Below are positions 14,901 to 24,141 of a stretch of DNA of 32,150 nucleotides, in pieces. The notes below the pieces were generated by a model. It searched no databases and was not told the DNA's origin. It worked only from the letters and a program-made list of their open reading frames with translations. The stretch comes from CAYUWG01 sp964448285. Lineage in GTDB: Bacteria > Bacteroidota > Ignavibacteria > SZUA-365. The stretch spans positions 1 to 32,150 of the forward strand of contig CAYUWG010000045.1 in NCBI GenBank assembly GCA_964448285.1. Direction: 5' to 3'. A program made the translations under genes and the position numbers. The stretch's first letter is position 1, and each line of letters starts with the position of its first letter.

Positions 14901-16649
14901 ATGAACATTGAACATATCCATACCGGGAGCCGCGTCCCTGTCGCTCTCTTTCTTCTACTGTTTCCTCTGGTCTTATCGGCGCAATCACTCGATAAACTTC
15001 GCGGAAGCGACAAGACAACGGATAAATCGCTGATTCAGGATTACATGCAATCGAAGGATGCTTCCTCGCGACTGACAACACCGCCGATGGAGGGCGCAAT
15101 CGATCCCGACCAATACATCGTCGGGCCATCGGATTTGTTTACCGTCGGCGTCTGGGGGCCGGTGAATTTCTCGCTGCCCATCGCGGTGACGCCGGAAGGG
15201 TCGTTGATCATTCCGACTGTCGGAGAACTTCCTGCAGCAGGGAAAACACTGAGTGCACTCAAGAAGGAAGCAGATCGCATGATCCGCAAGAGATACACTA
15301 TCGGCGAGATCAACTTCACGCTTACGACGCCGCGATCCTTCATCGTCAATCTTCAAGGTGCAGTTTTGAAACCGGGAAAAGTGACCGCGTCGGCAGTTGA
15401 GCGTGCTGACCGTGTGATTCTCGATGGCATTACGATAGAGCTGCCAAAGACGAGCCTGTCATTTCCCGTGATGCAAGAGGGAGAACCGTTCACTGACCGC
15501 GCATTCGCACTGCCAAAGGTGAACTTTGCGAACCAACTCTACGAGCATGCTTCGACTCGGAACATCCAGCTTTTCCGGCGAAACGGCGATCGCCATCGAA
15601 TCGATTTAGACCTCTACAATGCAACCGGGGATAGCCGGTATAATCCCTTCCTCCTCGATGGCGACAGGATCTTTGTCCCGCGCAAGGAGGAAGGAAATTT
15701 CCTATCGATTCTTGGTGCGGTGAATTCGCCGGGGCGATATGAATTCGTTGAAGGCGACCGGCTCAGTGACCTTATTCGGATTGCACATGATATGGACGTC
15801 CAGGCAAAGTCCGACGCCATTCGCCTCTCTCGATTGGACGAGGCCGGCAATGAATCCGAGGCGCGAGTGTTTCAATGGAACGGAGCGACTATTCTTCCTG
15901 AGGACCCATTGCTTCGGCGGGGGGACAGAGTCTTCATCCCCGCCGCCACGGACTCACGCGGAGATTATCAAGTAGTGATTGAAGGCGAAGTGAAATTTCC
16001 GGGGACCTATCCCATTTCACGAAGCAAAACAACCCTCTCCGATCTTGTATCAACCGCCGGTGGTTTCAACGATCTTGCGCTGCTCAATGGGTCGTTAGTC
16101 TTCCGTAAATCCCCGACTGCTCCGTCAATAGCACCGCTCCACGAACTTCTCCGGCACGCCCGCGCAGCGCAATTCAACATGTTAGACAGCTCCTACTTCT
16201 TCAATTTGATGAAGGTTGGGCTTGAGCCGGTCCATGTCGATTTCAAAAAGCTTTTCCAGCATAACGATAAATCCAGCGACGTTGTCCTTCGTGATGGGGA
16301 TATCGTCGTCATTGCTACCGATCAGCAATCCGTTCTCGTTCAAGGGCAGGTTTCCCGACCGGGGTATCAGCCGTTCAAAGCCGGCGCGCCGTTGTCGTAT
16401 TACATTGAAAGCGCAGAAGGATTTACCGAGTTAGCATTGGATGATGACACACGCATCATCAAGCGCGGCACACTCGATTGGAAGGAACCATCGGATACGG
16501 AAATCGAATCGGGCGATATCATCTTCGTTCCGAAGAAAATTCCGAAGGATCTCACGTACTACTTAGCGATCTTTCGCGACGCCGGCACGCTTCTCGCCGC
16601 AATCGCCACGACGGCCTTATTGATTTACCAAGTCACACGCAACCCATAG
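14901..16649 (+). CDS. Polysaccharide export protein with SLBB repeats (Wza-like)
   Basis: The 582-residue protein has a signal peptide (VPVALFLLLFPLVLSAQ, ~12-28). A polysaccharide export domain covers ~70-160 (YIVGPSDLFTVGVWG, TVGELPAAGKTL). SLBB-type units appear at ~160, ~266 (ILGAVNSPGRYEFVEG), ~355 (VIEGEVKFPGTYPI) and ~475 (LVQGQVSRPGYQPF). A hydrophobic C-terminal helix near 563-577 (LLAAIATTALLIYQ) may span the membrane. It probably forms the outer-membrane/periplasmic conduit for the polymer made by the cluster. I chose ATG 14901 over 14838 because it removes the overlap with wecB and places the signal peptide normally. Confidence 0.92.
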   Translation: MNIEHIHTGSRVPVALFLLLFPLVLSAQSLDKLRGSDKTTDKSLIQDYMQSKDASSRLTTPPMEGAIDPDQYIVGPSDLFTVGVWGPVNFSLPIAVTPEGSLIIPTVGELPAAGKTLSALKKEADRMIRKRYTIGEINFTLTTPRSFIVNLQGAVLKPGKVTASAVERADRVILDGITIELPKTSLSFPVMQEGEPFTDRAFALPKVNFANQLYEHASTRNIQLFRRNGDRHRIDLDLYNATGDSRYNPFLLDGDRIFVPRKEEGNFLSILGAVNSPGRYEFVEGDRLSDLIRIAHDMDVQAKSDAIRLSRLDEAGNESEARVFQWNGATILPEDPLLRRGDRVFIPAATDSRGDYQVVIEGEVKFPGTYPISRSKTTLSDLVSTAGGFNDLALLNGSLVFRKSPTAPSIAPLHELLRHARAAQFNMLDSSYFFNLMKVGLEPVHVDFKKLFQHNDKSSDVVLRDGDIVVIATDQQSVLVQGQVSRPGYQPFKAGAPLSYYIESAEGFTELALDDDTRIIKRGTLDWKEPSDTEIESGDIIFVPKKIPKDLTYYLAIFRDAGTLLAAIATTALLIYQVTRNP

Positions 16650-16661
16650 ATAAAACACAGA

Positions 16662-17810
16662 ATGGATAATCATCCTGAGAACAGTACGGAACGCATGAAT
16701 AGTATCGTTCAGATTCTCGCTCGCAAGAAACGGTTTATTCTCGTGAACGTTTTTATAATCACACTTCTGGCGGTGATCGTCAGCCTGCTGCTGCCAAAGC
16801 TCTACCGCTCTTCGGCGACAATCCTGCCACCGAAGAATGTTAACCTTTTCAGTGCTATCGGGCTATCCTCATCAAGTTTGATGCGGCAATTCAGTCCACT
16901 TCGTTCACTGAGCGGCGGACTTTCACCTGATCTTTACAGCTACGTTGCGATTCTTAAAAGCCGCGCGCTGCTTTCCCGCGTCGTCGAGGAGTTCGATTTG
17001 AAGACGCAATATCGCTCAGAGTTGATGATGGATGCGATCGAAGAACTGCGTTCAAACATGGACTACGTTGTGAACGAGGAAGGAACGATCACGGTTCGCG
17101 TTTCCGACCGTGACGCAAAGATGGCACATCGCCTCACGGTCTTTTTCATACACGTCCTCGATTCGCTGAACCGTGATCTTGCGCTCAAGGAGGCGTCGAG
17201 TAACAGGCGTTTCATTGAAGCACGCGTGAACCAAAACATAGAGGAGATGAAGCAGACTGAAGAAGCGTTGAAGGCCTTTCAAGAGAGCAGCGGTTTTATC
17301 GCTCCAACCCCGGAGATGAGCACTTCCGCATCATCTTTCTCAGAAATCTATGTCCAGAAGTCACTGAAGGAATTGGAAGTCAATTATCTCCGACGCGTCC
17401 TCGGTAGTGAAAATCCACAGTTGGAAGCAGCCGAGATGCAACTATCTGAACTGACCAAACAGCTCTCGTCCATTCCTGATCTGGGAATTCAGCTCTACCG
17501 CCTGTACCGTGACTTTACCATACAGCAGAAATTATTTGAAACGTTATTGCCGTTGCTCGAACAGGCGAAGATCGAAGAGAATAAAAACACTCCGACACTT
17601 CTCGTACTCGATTCACCAACTATTGCCGAACGTCCTTACGCTCCGCAAAAAAAGATCATCGTCCTTGTCGCATTTCTGTTCTCTCTCTTCTCCACGATTT
17701 CTATCGCAGTCTTTACGGAACGTCTCAAAGGATATCTCGCGCAACAACCAGAAACCGGTGCTGCTCTGCGCCACTTGTTTTCACTGCGACGCAAGCACTC
17801 ATCTTCATAA
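16662..17810 (+). CDS. Wzz/GNVR-type chain-length determinant or copolymerase
   Basis: The 382-residue inner-membrane protein has the Wzz plan. TM1 lies at ~25-44 (ILVNVFIITLLAVIVSLLLP). A periplasmic domain follows with a helical middle (LNRDLALKEASSNRRFIEARVNQNIEEMKQTEEALKAF region) and the GNVR-like LYRDFTIQQKLFETLLPLLEQAKIEE. The proline-rich RPYAPQKK precedes TM2 at ~332-351. Only a short basic cytoplasmic tail follows, so no BY-kinase domain is fused, and no separate kinase gene is in the window. It lies 12 nt after the export protein and likely works with it and the Wzy homologue to set polymer length. Confidence 0.9.
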   Translation: MDNHPENSTERMNSIVQILARKKRFILVNVFIITLLAVIVSLLLPKLYRSSATILPPKNVNLFSAIGLSSSSLMRQFSPLRSLSGGLSPDLYSYVAILKSRALLSRVVEEFDLKTQYRSELMMDAIEELRSNMDYVVNEEGTITVRVSDRDAKMAHRLTVFFIHVLDSLNRDLALKEASSNRRFIEARVNQNIEEMKQTEEALKAFQESSGFIAPTPEMSTSASSFSEIYVQKSLKELEVNYLRRVLGSENPQLEAAEMQLSELTKQLSSIPDLGIQLYRLYRDFTIQQKLFETLLPLLEQAKIEENKNTPTLLVLDSPTIAERPYAPQKKIIVLVAFLFSLFSTISIAVFTERLKGYLAQQPETGAALRHLFSLRRKHSSS

Positions 17811-17852
17811 GCTGTTCTCACATGAAATTGGAAACTCTCTTTTAGGGATTCG

Positions 17853-18836
17853 ATGGATTCGATACCTCAGGTAAGCGTCATCATCCCACTGTACAACAGA
17901 GAGCGCTTCATTCAGGCGGCTCTGCAAAGTGTTCGCGATCAGACGTATTCATCATACGAGGTGCTTGTCGTTGACGACGGAAGCACCGATGAAGGCCCCG
18001 CACTCGTGCAGTCCCTTTCGAACGATTGGCCGTCCCTCCGTCTTCTTCGGCATCCCGACGAAAAGAATCATGGCATTGCCGAAACGCGCAACCGTGCGAT
18101 TCGCGAAGCTCGCGGAACGTGGATCGCCTTTCTCGACTCTGACGATCTTTGGCTGCCGAAAAAACTTGCGCAGCAGATGACGGAGCTTACGGCACACCCG
18201 GTTGCTTCGTTGTGCTATTCTATGACGGACTTCATCGATGACGACGGCAAACGGACTTCCCTGGATACTTTCACAACACTGGGGAAAGGTGAACACGGGG
18301 TTCACAATATCTTTGAGCAACTCGTCGGTGAAAACCTTCTCCCAACTCCCACGGTTGTCATTGCGAAAAGCGCATTACTTGAAGCGGGTTCTTTTTCATC
18401 AGGGCCACGGTTTCAATACGAAGATTGGCTGCTCTGGACAAAGATCGCCCGAAAGCATAAGAGCCTCTTTCTTCCTGAAGTTCTTGCAAGTTGCCGTTTG
18501 CATGACCAAAACATCACGAAAGAGCGACAGGGTACAGCGCAACATTTCGATGCAGAGCTGCATTTCGTGTTGGAGCTTTATACTCATCTGATTCGAACAG
18601 AAGGACTGACTCACGAAATTCGAAATCTCCTCATGCGTAGTTGCCGCCGGGTGCTTCTTCGGGCAAGGACCTGGCGCGCGTCACGCGAAGAATTGGAACG
18701 GCAGGTGCGAATTCTTGAAGCGACGTTCCCGTTTCTTACAGGGAAATTCGATCGGTTCATCGCGATGCTCTCGCTGATACCCGCAACATCTGCTCAGAAG
18801 CTGCGCCGACTGCGACGAAAAGTGGTACGTCTCTGA
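17853..18836 (+). CDS. Family 2 glycosyltransferase
   Basis: The 327-residue GT-A fold enzyme starts IPQVSVIIPLYNRERFIQAAL. The nucleotide-binding VVDDGSTDE has D41-D42, and the metal-binding motif is at D95-S-D97-D98 in IAFLDSDDLW. It should add a sugar from a nucleotide donor to the lipid-linked repeat unit at the cytoplasmic face; donor and acceptor are unknown. A 42-nt gap separates it from the Wzz gene, and its TGA overlaps the ATG of the flippase gene by one base. The C-terminal third is helical and rich in Arg. Confidence 0.92.
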   Translation: MDSIPQVSVIIPLYNRERFIQAALQSVRDQTYSSYEVLVVDDGSTDEGPALVQSLSNDWPSLRLLRHPDEKNHGIAETRNRAIREARGTWIAFLDSDDLWLPKKLAQQMTELTAHPVASLCYSMTDFIDDDGKRTSLDTFTTLGKGEHGVHNIFEQLVGENLLPTPTVVIAKSALLEAGSFSSGPRFQYEDWLLWTKIARKHKSLFLPEVLASCRLHDQNITKERQGTAQHFDAELHFVLELYTHLIRTEGLTHEIRNLLMRSCRRVLLRARTWRASREELERQVRILEATFPFLTGKFDRFIAMLSLIPATSAQKLRRLRRKVVRL

Positions 18837-20335
18837 TGGGCTCGCTTTTACGTCAAACGCTCCTCGTTTCATTAAGCCGTTATGTCATCATTGGCGTGAG
18901 TGTCATTCGTAATGTCGTCATCGCACGGCTTCTTGGCCCTGACCAGTATCATTACTGGGTTCTTTTTTTAGTGGCTTTGGTTTATGCCGACCAAGTGCAC
19001 TTCGGCTTGCGCCATGCAGGTGACAGGGAGTTTCCATTAGAGCGTGGAAAAGGAAATCACGATGAAGCTTTTCGACTCGCACAATCGACTTTCGCAGCTA
19101 TTATGACGCTCACGACGGTTATTGCCATTCTATCCCTCATAATCGGTTCGTTCCTTTTCGGATCATCAACATCCGTAGCCGGCTATGATGCGACGATATT
19201 GCTTAACGGACTTTGGGGTTTAGTCGTGATTATGTTATGCGATCAGGCGGGGCGTTTCTTCTTGCTGTACCTGCGAACGACAAAGCGCTTCATGCTATCG
19301 AGTTCGACAGAAGCAGTTACGGAGATCATTCGAACAATCGGAGTGATTATGCTTGGTTCCGTATATGGCCTTACAGGCATGTTCGTCGGATACATCGCCT
19401 CATCTTTTCTTTTTGCCACGGTCCTGATGTTTGCGAACAAACCTCTCGTGCGCTTTGCAATTGATCGAGCGCGTGTGAAACGTATGTTCAGAGCGGGCTT
19501 TCCAATGTTCATTACAGTTGCTGCTTCGGTCCTTATCATGAACATCGATCGCGTTGCGGGGACAGTTCTCCTCTCACCCACAGAAATGAGCTATTACGGT
19601 TTTGCAGCGATGGTATCCCTGATGCCGATATCTGCCTCACAGGCTTGGCGGGAAGTGTTCGCTCCGACAATCGCAGAGCGACTTGGTGAATCCGGTCAAA
19701 CTGAATCACTTTTACAAAGTCTTCTCAAGGCACAGTCCATTGCGGGGATTCTCGCTGCTGCATTGCTTCTCTTGGTTGTTATTGGTGCTGAGGGGATGAT
19801 CCATCTGGTATTACCCTCTTTTCTGGAAGCGATCCCGTTGATACAACGGTTGAGCGTCGGAGTAGCATTCTTCGTCCTTGCCTCGCTTCCCACTGCTGTT
19901 CTTATCATCGCTGGAAGGATGCGGCAATATCTCATGCTTGAAATCGCAGTGATCGCTATCGTATGCGTCTTGTATATCACAGTACCGATTCTTATGGCAT
20001 CGAAGATCATGGCTTTCGCAATAAGTACAGCGATATTGTTCGTACTCTATAGCATCGCTTCCATGGAACGAGCGCTCGCAGCCTGTGGTGCACCAAGGAT
20101 TGAGCGCTGGCGATCCGTTTTTTCCGTCTGTTTTCCTTCAATCTATGTTGCTATCATGCTTGAAGTGCTTCATCGCGTGTACCTGGTTTCAGGTGTCGGA
20201 GTACCGGCGGTGGCAGGTCATATTGCCGGAAAGCTTGGCCTTTCTTTGCTCGTATGCGCTCCGATGATGATGATTATGTATCGTAGATTCGGTCTCACCG
20301 GATCATTGTCGTTATTGATTCCCGGCCGCGACTGA
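18836..20335 (+). CDS. wzx: Polysaccharide/oligosaccharide flippase (Wzx-like, MATE/MVF superfamily)
   Basis: This very hydrophobic 499-residue protein has about 12-14 predicted membrane helices. The N-terminal pattern is typical of the family (LSRYVIIGVSVIRNVVIARLLGPDQYHYW). Its position among glycosyltransferase, Wzz and Wzy genes supports the role of moving undecaprenyl-linked repeat units across the inner membrane. It starts in a TGATG overlap with the upstream glycosyltransferase, and ends 5 nt before the Wzy homologue. The symbol is assigned by role and context; sequence conservation in this family is low. Confidence 0.85.
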   Translation: MGSLLRQTLLVSLSRYVIIGVSVIRNVVIARLLGPDQYHYWVLFLVALVYADQVHFGLRHAGDREFPLERGKGNHDEAFRLAQSTFAAIMTLTTVIAILSLIIGSFLFGSSTSVAGYDATILLNGLWGLVVIMLCDQAGRFFLLYLRTTKRFMLSSSTEAVTEIIRTIGVIMLGSVYGLTGMFVGYIASSFLFATVLMFANKPLVRFAIDRARVKRMFRAGFPMFITVAASVLIMNIDRVAGTVLLSPTEMSYYGFAAMVSLMPISASQAWREVFAPTIAERLGESGQTESLLQSLLKAQSIAGILAAALLLLVVIGAEGMIHLVLPSFLEAIPLIQRLSVGVAFFVLASLPTAVLIIAGRMRQYLMLEIAVIAIVCVLYITVPILMASKIMAFAISTAILFVLYSIASMERALAACGAPRIERWRSVFSVCFPSIYVAIMLEVLHRVYLVSGVGVPAVAGHIAGKLGLSLLVCAPMMMIMYRRFGLTGSLSLLIPGRD

Positions 20336-20340
20336 TTTCA

Positions 20341-21759
20341 ATGAATCTCGCCTTTCCAAAACAAATATTCCCCGAAGATATCATCAAGGTAGTCCCGATC
20401 CTTGCAGCGGTACTTTGCTTGTCGGGGATGTTCGTTTTCGATCCCCTTGCGATAGGGATAGCAGCGACCGTGTTAATTTTCGTCGGTTTTTGTTTCCCGT
20501 TGCGTAACAGACTGATCATGCTGTTTGCTTTGCTTCCGTTTTCGCGCGCAGGATTAGGATGGGAGTTGGGGACAGGCTTCGGGCCATTCGATCTTTATGC
20601 TATTTGGTTCGGCTTGCTTTTTCTCTGGCGCATTATCGTCGTCGATGTATTTCAATTACGCAACTCACCAATTCTCACTGCCGGATGGTTGATGCTTCTT
20701 TCTTTCATACCCTCGGCTATAAATACGGAAGAATTTGTTTGGTATTTCCGTGGACTTGGTCAAGTATTTACCGGTCTCGTGTTGGCAACTGCTGTTTTCG
20801 TCAGCCTTACCCGGGACTTCACGATTCGCTTTGCCGTCAACCTCCTTCGATTGCTGACGATCGTATCGTTATTTTTCAGTCTGTACGGAGCATATCAAGC
20901 CTATCAATTTCGCAGCCTCCTGAATCTCGTAGGTGGCCGTACTTTTAGTTTCATTTTCGGAGATCCCAACTACTACGCTACGTTTTTACTCATGGCTCTT
21001 TGTCTGGCTATTGCTTTCGCATATAACGAACAACGTCGTATTTGGCGTCTCGGGTACATCGGAATTGCAGCGACGTTCGTGGTTTCTATCATAATGACCG
21101 TATCGCGTTCGAGCTATGTGGTCTTGCTTATCGTTCTTATTTGTTATAGCGTGTTTTTCTATCGCTACGCCGGTATACGCCGTATGCTTGGTGTCATCGC
21201 CACCGTGCTTGTGACATCAATTACCGTCGCTTTGTTCACAACGAATGTTTCATCTCGGTTATTGGATATTTTTATTCTTTCAGAACGAATCTCGACGGTT
21301 GCGGAAGGATCCGATCAGTCCGTCAATCAGCGGAAGAACATTTTCATTGTTGGAACACGAATTCTGCAGGAACAGCCTGTCTTCGGCGTTGGATTCGGAA
21401 ATTTCGAAGTGGTTTTCGACCGCTACAGGGAAGGAGAACTTTCTACCGGTAATGCACGTGCAGCTCACAACACGTTTCTGAAAATTTTTGCCGAGACTGG
21501 CATTTTCGGTTTTGTTTTTGCGATGCTATTCTACGGCTGGCTGTTATGGGATATTTTTAAAACCGCGATGCGGACAAATGATCTCCGTTGGCGAATGCTC
21601 CTCTTTTCCGTTTTCATGGCTATCCTCTCATTCTTTCTCATGAGTGTTACACTCGACCAGATTTATGAAGCTCACTTCTGGGTTTTTGCAGGAATCGGCC
21701 CCGCACTCGCACAAATGGTTCGCAAAATGACTCCAGCGTCAATCGAGGAGGCCTTTTGA
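20341..21759 (+). CDS. wzy: O-antigen ligase/polymerase family protein (Wzy-like)
   Basis: The 472-residue integral membrane protein has about 11-12 hydrophobic segments. The large loop before the last helices contains a Wzy_C-type stretch: NIFIVGTRILQEQPVFGVGFGNF and then AHNTFLKIFAETGIFGFVFAM. The H-N-x-(Y/F)-L motif with preceding GxGxGNF is characteristic of O-antigen ligases and polymerases. Given Wzx and Wzz alongside, a polymerase role is likely, but a ligase role cannot be excluded from sequence. Its final codons contain GAGGAG, the ribosome binding site of the next gene, so the two are translationally coupled. Confidence 0.85.
   Translation: MNLAFPKQIFPEDIIKVVPILAAVLCLSGMFVFDPLAIGIAATVLIFVGFCFPLRNRLIMLFALLPFSRAGLGWELGTGFGPFDLYAIWFGLLFLWRIIVVDVFQLRNSPILTAGWLMLLSFIPSAINTEEFVWYFRGLGQVFTGLVLATAVFVSLTRDFTIRFAVNLLRLLTIVSLFFSLYGAYQAYQFRSLLNLVGGRTFSFIFGDPNYYATFLLMALCLAIAFAYNEQRRIWRLGYIGIAATFVVSIIMTVSRSSYVVLLIVLICYSVFFYRYAGIRRMLGVIATVLVTSITVALFTTNVSSRLLDIFILSERISTVAEGSDQSVNQRKNIFIVGTRILQEQPVFGVGFGNFEVVFDRYREGELSTGNARAAHNTFLKIFAETGIFGFVFAMLFYGWLLWDIFKTAMRTNDLRWRMLLFSVFMAILSFFLMSVTLDQIYEAHFWVFAGIGPALAQMVRKMTPASIEEAF
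21745..21750 (+). promoter_or_regulatory. Ribosome binding site that sets a TTG start
   Basis: GAGGAG lies 5 nt before TTG 21756, inside the last codons of the polymerase gene. It is one of the strongest Shine-Dalgarno matches in the window, and it decides the TTG start of the downstream glycosyltransferase, whose frame has no ATG in a sensible place before its conserved N-terminus. Confidence 0.8.
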
Positions 21760-22553
21760 TAGACCTGAGTATTGTCCTTATTACATACCGCATGCGGGAG
21801 ATGCTTCACGATCTTCTCCGCTCCATTTACCAATGGACAGATGGAATAACATTTGAAATCATACTCATAGATAATTCCTCTCACGATGGCACGGTGGAGA
21901 TGGCAAAGGAATCGTTTCCTGATGTTCACCTTATTGAGAACCGAACGAACCGAGGCGTGGCCGCTGCCCGCAATCAGGGTTTTCATAGCGCGAAAGGGCG
22001 CTATGTCCTTACCTTGGATGCGGACATGCTGTTGCGAGATAATGCTCTGCGCGTCATGGTAGATTTCATGGACGAACATCCGGATGCGGGAATCTGTGGG
22101 TGCAAGCTTATCAGCCTTGACGGTGAAATACAGCTCAATTCGAGAAGATTTCCTACGGTTCGAGCATTATTTTTCCGGCGGCTGGATTTTCTGCCGTTCA
22201 TTCAAAGAAGCCAGATCCTGAGGCACCACGAGATGGCAGATTGGGACCGTTCAGATACGCGTCAAGTCGATTATCTTATCGGTGCATGTCAGATGATCCG
22301 CGCCGAGGTGCAAAGTGACATCGGATTGCTCGATGAGAACATTTTTTACGGCCCCGAGGATCTTGACTATTGTCTTCGCGCATGGCGCGCCGGCTGGAAA
22401 GTGTACTATGTAGCAACGACAAGTATTGTCCATTATGAGCAACGGATCACAAGGAAGAAAGCCTTCAGCAAGCTCACATTGCTGCATCTCAAGGGCATTT
22501 TTTATCTGTTGAGAAAGTATAAGTGGCGTGTTTCTCCAAATAAGGCTTCATAG
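21756..22553 (+). CDS. Family 2 glycosyltransferase (rhamnosyltransferase-like), TTG start
   Basis: The 265-residue GT2 protein begins IDLSIVLITYRMREMLHDLL, with IILIDNSSHDGT and the metal motif D88-A-D90 in YVLTLDADMLL. The GPEDLDYCLRAWRAGWKVYY block is typical of the WbbL/RfbF-like subgroup, which contains many rhamnosyl- and deoxysugar transferases; donor choice is inference. The TTG start at 21756 overlaps the upstream TGA and is preceded by GAGGAG at ideal spacing. A gap of 99 nt with no visible gene follows before the deacetylase. Confidence 0.92.
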   Translation: MIDLSIVLITYRMREMLHDLLRSIYQWTDGITFEIILIDNSSHDGTVEMAKESFPDVHLIENRTNRGVAAARNQGFHSAKGRYVLTLDADMLLRDNALRVMVDFMDEHPDAGICGCKLISLDGEIQLNSRRFPTVRALFFRRLDFLPFIQRSQILRHHEMADWDRSDTRQVDYLIGACQMIRAEVQSDIGLLDENIFYGPEDLDYCLRAWRAGWKVYYVATTSIVHYEQRITRKKAFSKLTLLHLKGIFYLLRKYKWRVSPNKAS

Positions 22554-22652
22554 ACACCTTGATTTCATCATGAAGTGGGACACTCTGTGTATTCCTGTCC
22601 GAGACGAAATCGCAACGCACGATGACACGATTATAGCGAATGGCGCACACCG

Positions 22653-23474
22653 GTGAAGAATGCTTTCTCCATCGATCTTGAGGATTGGTTTTGCGTTTAC
22701 AATCTGCGTCATCGCATCAGAAGGGATGAATGGGATTCATGTGAACTACGTGTTGTCGGAAATACGGAGCGTTTATTGACGCTATTTCGAAAGCATCAAA
22801 CACATGCAACCTTTTTCGTCCTAGGATGGATTGCTGAGCGTGTACCAGACCTTATCCATGAAATCGAGGCAGCGGGTCATGAGATCGCTATTCATGGCTA
22901 CGACCATCGCTTACTCACAAACCTTACGCCTGATGAGTTTCAACGCGATCTCAGCCAAGCGCTTATCGCACTAAACCGCTGCGGATTGAAAGAGGATTTT
23001 TACGGTTTTAGAGCGCCATCGTTTACGATCGTGGATAAGACCCTCTGGGCACTCCGTATCCTTGAGGAGTATCGGTTCAGGTATGATTCATCTGTTTTTC
23101 CTGTTGGATTTCATCCGGATTACGGAATTGCTGATGCACCACTCGCACCGTATATGATTACACCTTCACTGCAGGAATTTCCGATGAGTTGTGCCGAATG
23201 GATGGGCAGAAGAATTCCCTGTTGCGGTGGGGCCTATTTTCGCCTTCTCCCCTACTTCATTACTCGCTGGGGGATCAGACAGTGTAACGCAGAAAACCGC
23301 CCGGTGGTATTCTATATTCACCCATGGGAAATCGACCCGCAACAGCCGCGTGTGAGGCTTCCGCGAAGCAAGGCGTTACGGCATTATTACAACCTCGATA
23401 AGACTGAAGAGCGACTCGATAGACTTCTATCTGATTTTCAATTTACCACTATTCGCGAGGTTCTGGCATTATGA
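22653..23474 (+). CDS. Polysaccharide deacetylase, XrtA-associated (DUF3473) type
   Basis: This 273-residue NodB-fold protein begins NAFSIDLEDWFCVYNLRH, with the metal-binding Asp in the SIDLED block and HGYDHR supplying the histidines. GFRAPSFTIV follows. The C-terminal part (VVFYIHPWEIDPQQPRV, HYYNLDKTEERLDRLL, FTTIREVL) matches the DUF3473 extension of deacetylases found in exosortase/EPS loci. It would remove acetyl groups from N-acetyl sugars of the polymer or its lipid-linked precursor. There is no signal peptide, so it may act in the cytoplasm. The start is GTG 22653; no other start follows the upstream in-frame stop. No exosortase gene is in the window. Its stop overlaps the methyltransferase start by ATGA. 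Confidence 0.9.
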   Translation: MKNAFSIDLEDWFCVYNLRHRIRRDEWDSCELRVVGNTERLLTLFRKHQTHATFFVLGWIAERVPDLIHEIEAAGHEIAIHGYDHRLLTNLTPDEFQRDLSQALIALNRCGLKEDFYGFRAPSFTIVDKTLWALRILEEYRFRYDSSVFPVGFHPDYGIADAPLAPYMITPSLQEFPMSCAEWMGRRIPCCGGAYFRLLPYFITRWGIRQCNAENRPVVFYIHPWEIDPQQPRVRLPRSKALRHYYNLDKTEERLDRLLSDFQFTTIREVLAL

Positions 23475-24136
23475 AGGATACACTTACGCAGCAGAGTGCA
23501 TACTGGAATCGCACTGCCGATTCGTTTCATGCCATCTATACACATAATAAATCATCATTCGCGAACATGATGGATGCACTTTTTCGAAAGGACATGTACG
23601 AGCGATTTCTTTTCACTCTCGAGCATTGCGAACCGATAGTCAATCGAACATTTCTCGACGTCGGCTGTGGGAGTGGGGAGTATATGGTGGAACTGGCAAG
23701 ACGCGGCGCATCACGGGTTGCAGGTCTTGACATTGCTGAAAATATGTTGATGCTTTCGAAGCAAGCAGCAGAGACATACGGAGTTCTCGAGCGATGCGAG
23801 TTTATCCACTCAGATCTTCTCAGGTATGAAGGGCATGATACTTATGATATATCCTATGGAATCGGTCTGTTCGACTATATTCGGGAACCGTTACCGGTTC
23901 TTCGGGCAATGAGATCGAGGACAACCGACAAAGCCATCGTTGCATTTCCCCGGCTGTGGACTTGGAGGGCGCCAATTCGAAAAGTGCGCTTGGCTTTGAA
24001 GGGATGTGATGTATTTTTTTACACGAAGTCCAAGGTGCTTGCTCTCATGAAGGACGCTGGATTCGAGCAAATAAAAATCGTCACTATCGGTAAGCTCTTT
24101 TGCGTTGTCGGTGTTGTTGGGGGAAAGCGCGGATAA
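23471..24136 (+). CDS. Class I SAM-dependent methyltransferase
   Basis: The 221-residue protein has SAM motif I at 61-71 (FLDVGCGSGEY), an acidic residue ending strand 2 (VAGLDIAENML) and a motif resembling post-I/II (CEFIHSDLLRYEGHDTYDISYGIGLFDYI). It shares its start with the end of the deacetylase gene (ATGA). In this setting it most likely methylates a sugar or a cluster intermediate, perhaps capping or decorating the polymer, but the substrate is not readable from sequence. Confidence 0.87.
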   Translation: MKDTLTQQSAYWNRTADSFHAIYTHNKSSFANMMDALFRKDMYERFLFTLEHCEPIVNRTFLDVGCGSGEYMVELARRGASRVAGLDIAENMLMLSKQAAETYGVLERCEFIHSDLLRYEGHDTYDISYGIGLFDYIREPLPVLRAMRSRTTDKAIVAFPRLWTWRAPIRKVRLALKGCDVFFYTKSKVLALMKDAGFEQIKIVTIGKLFCVVGVVGGKRG

Positions 24137-24141
24137 GCACA

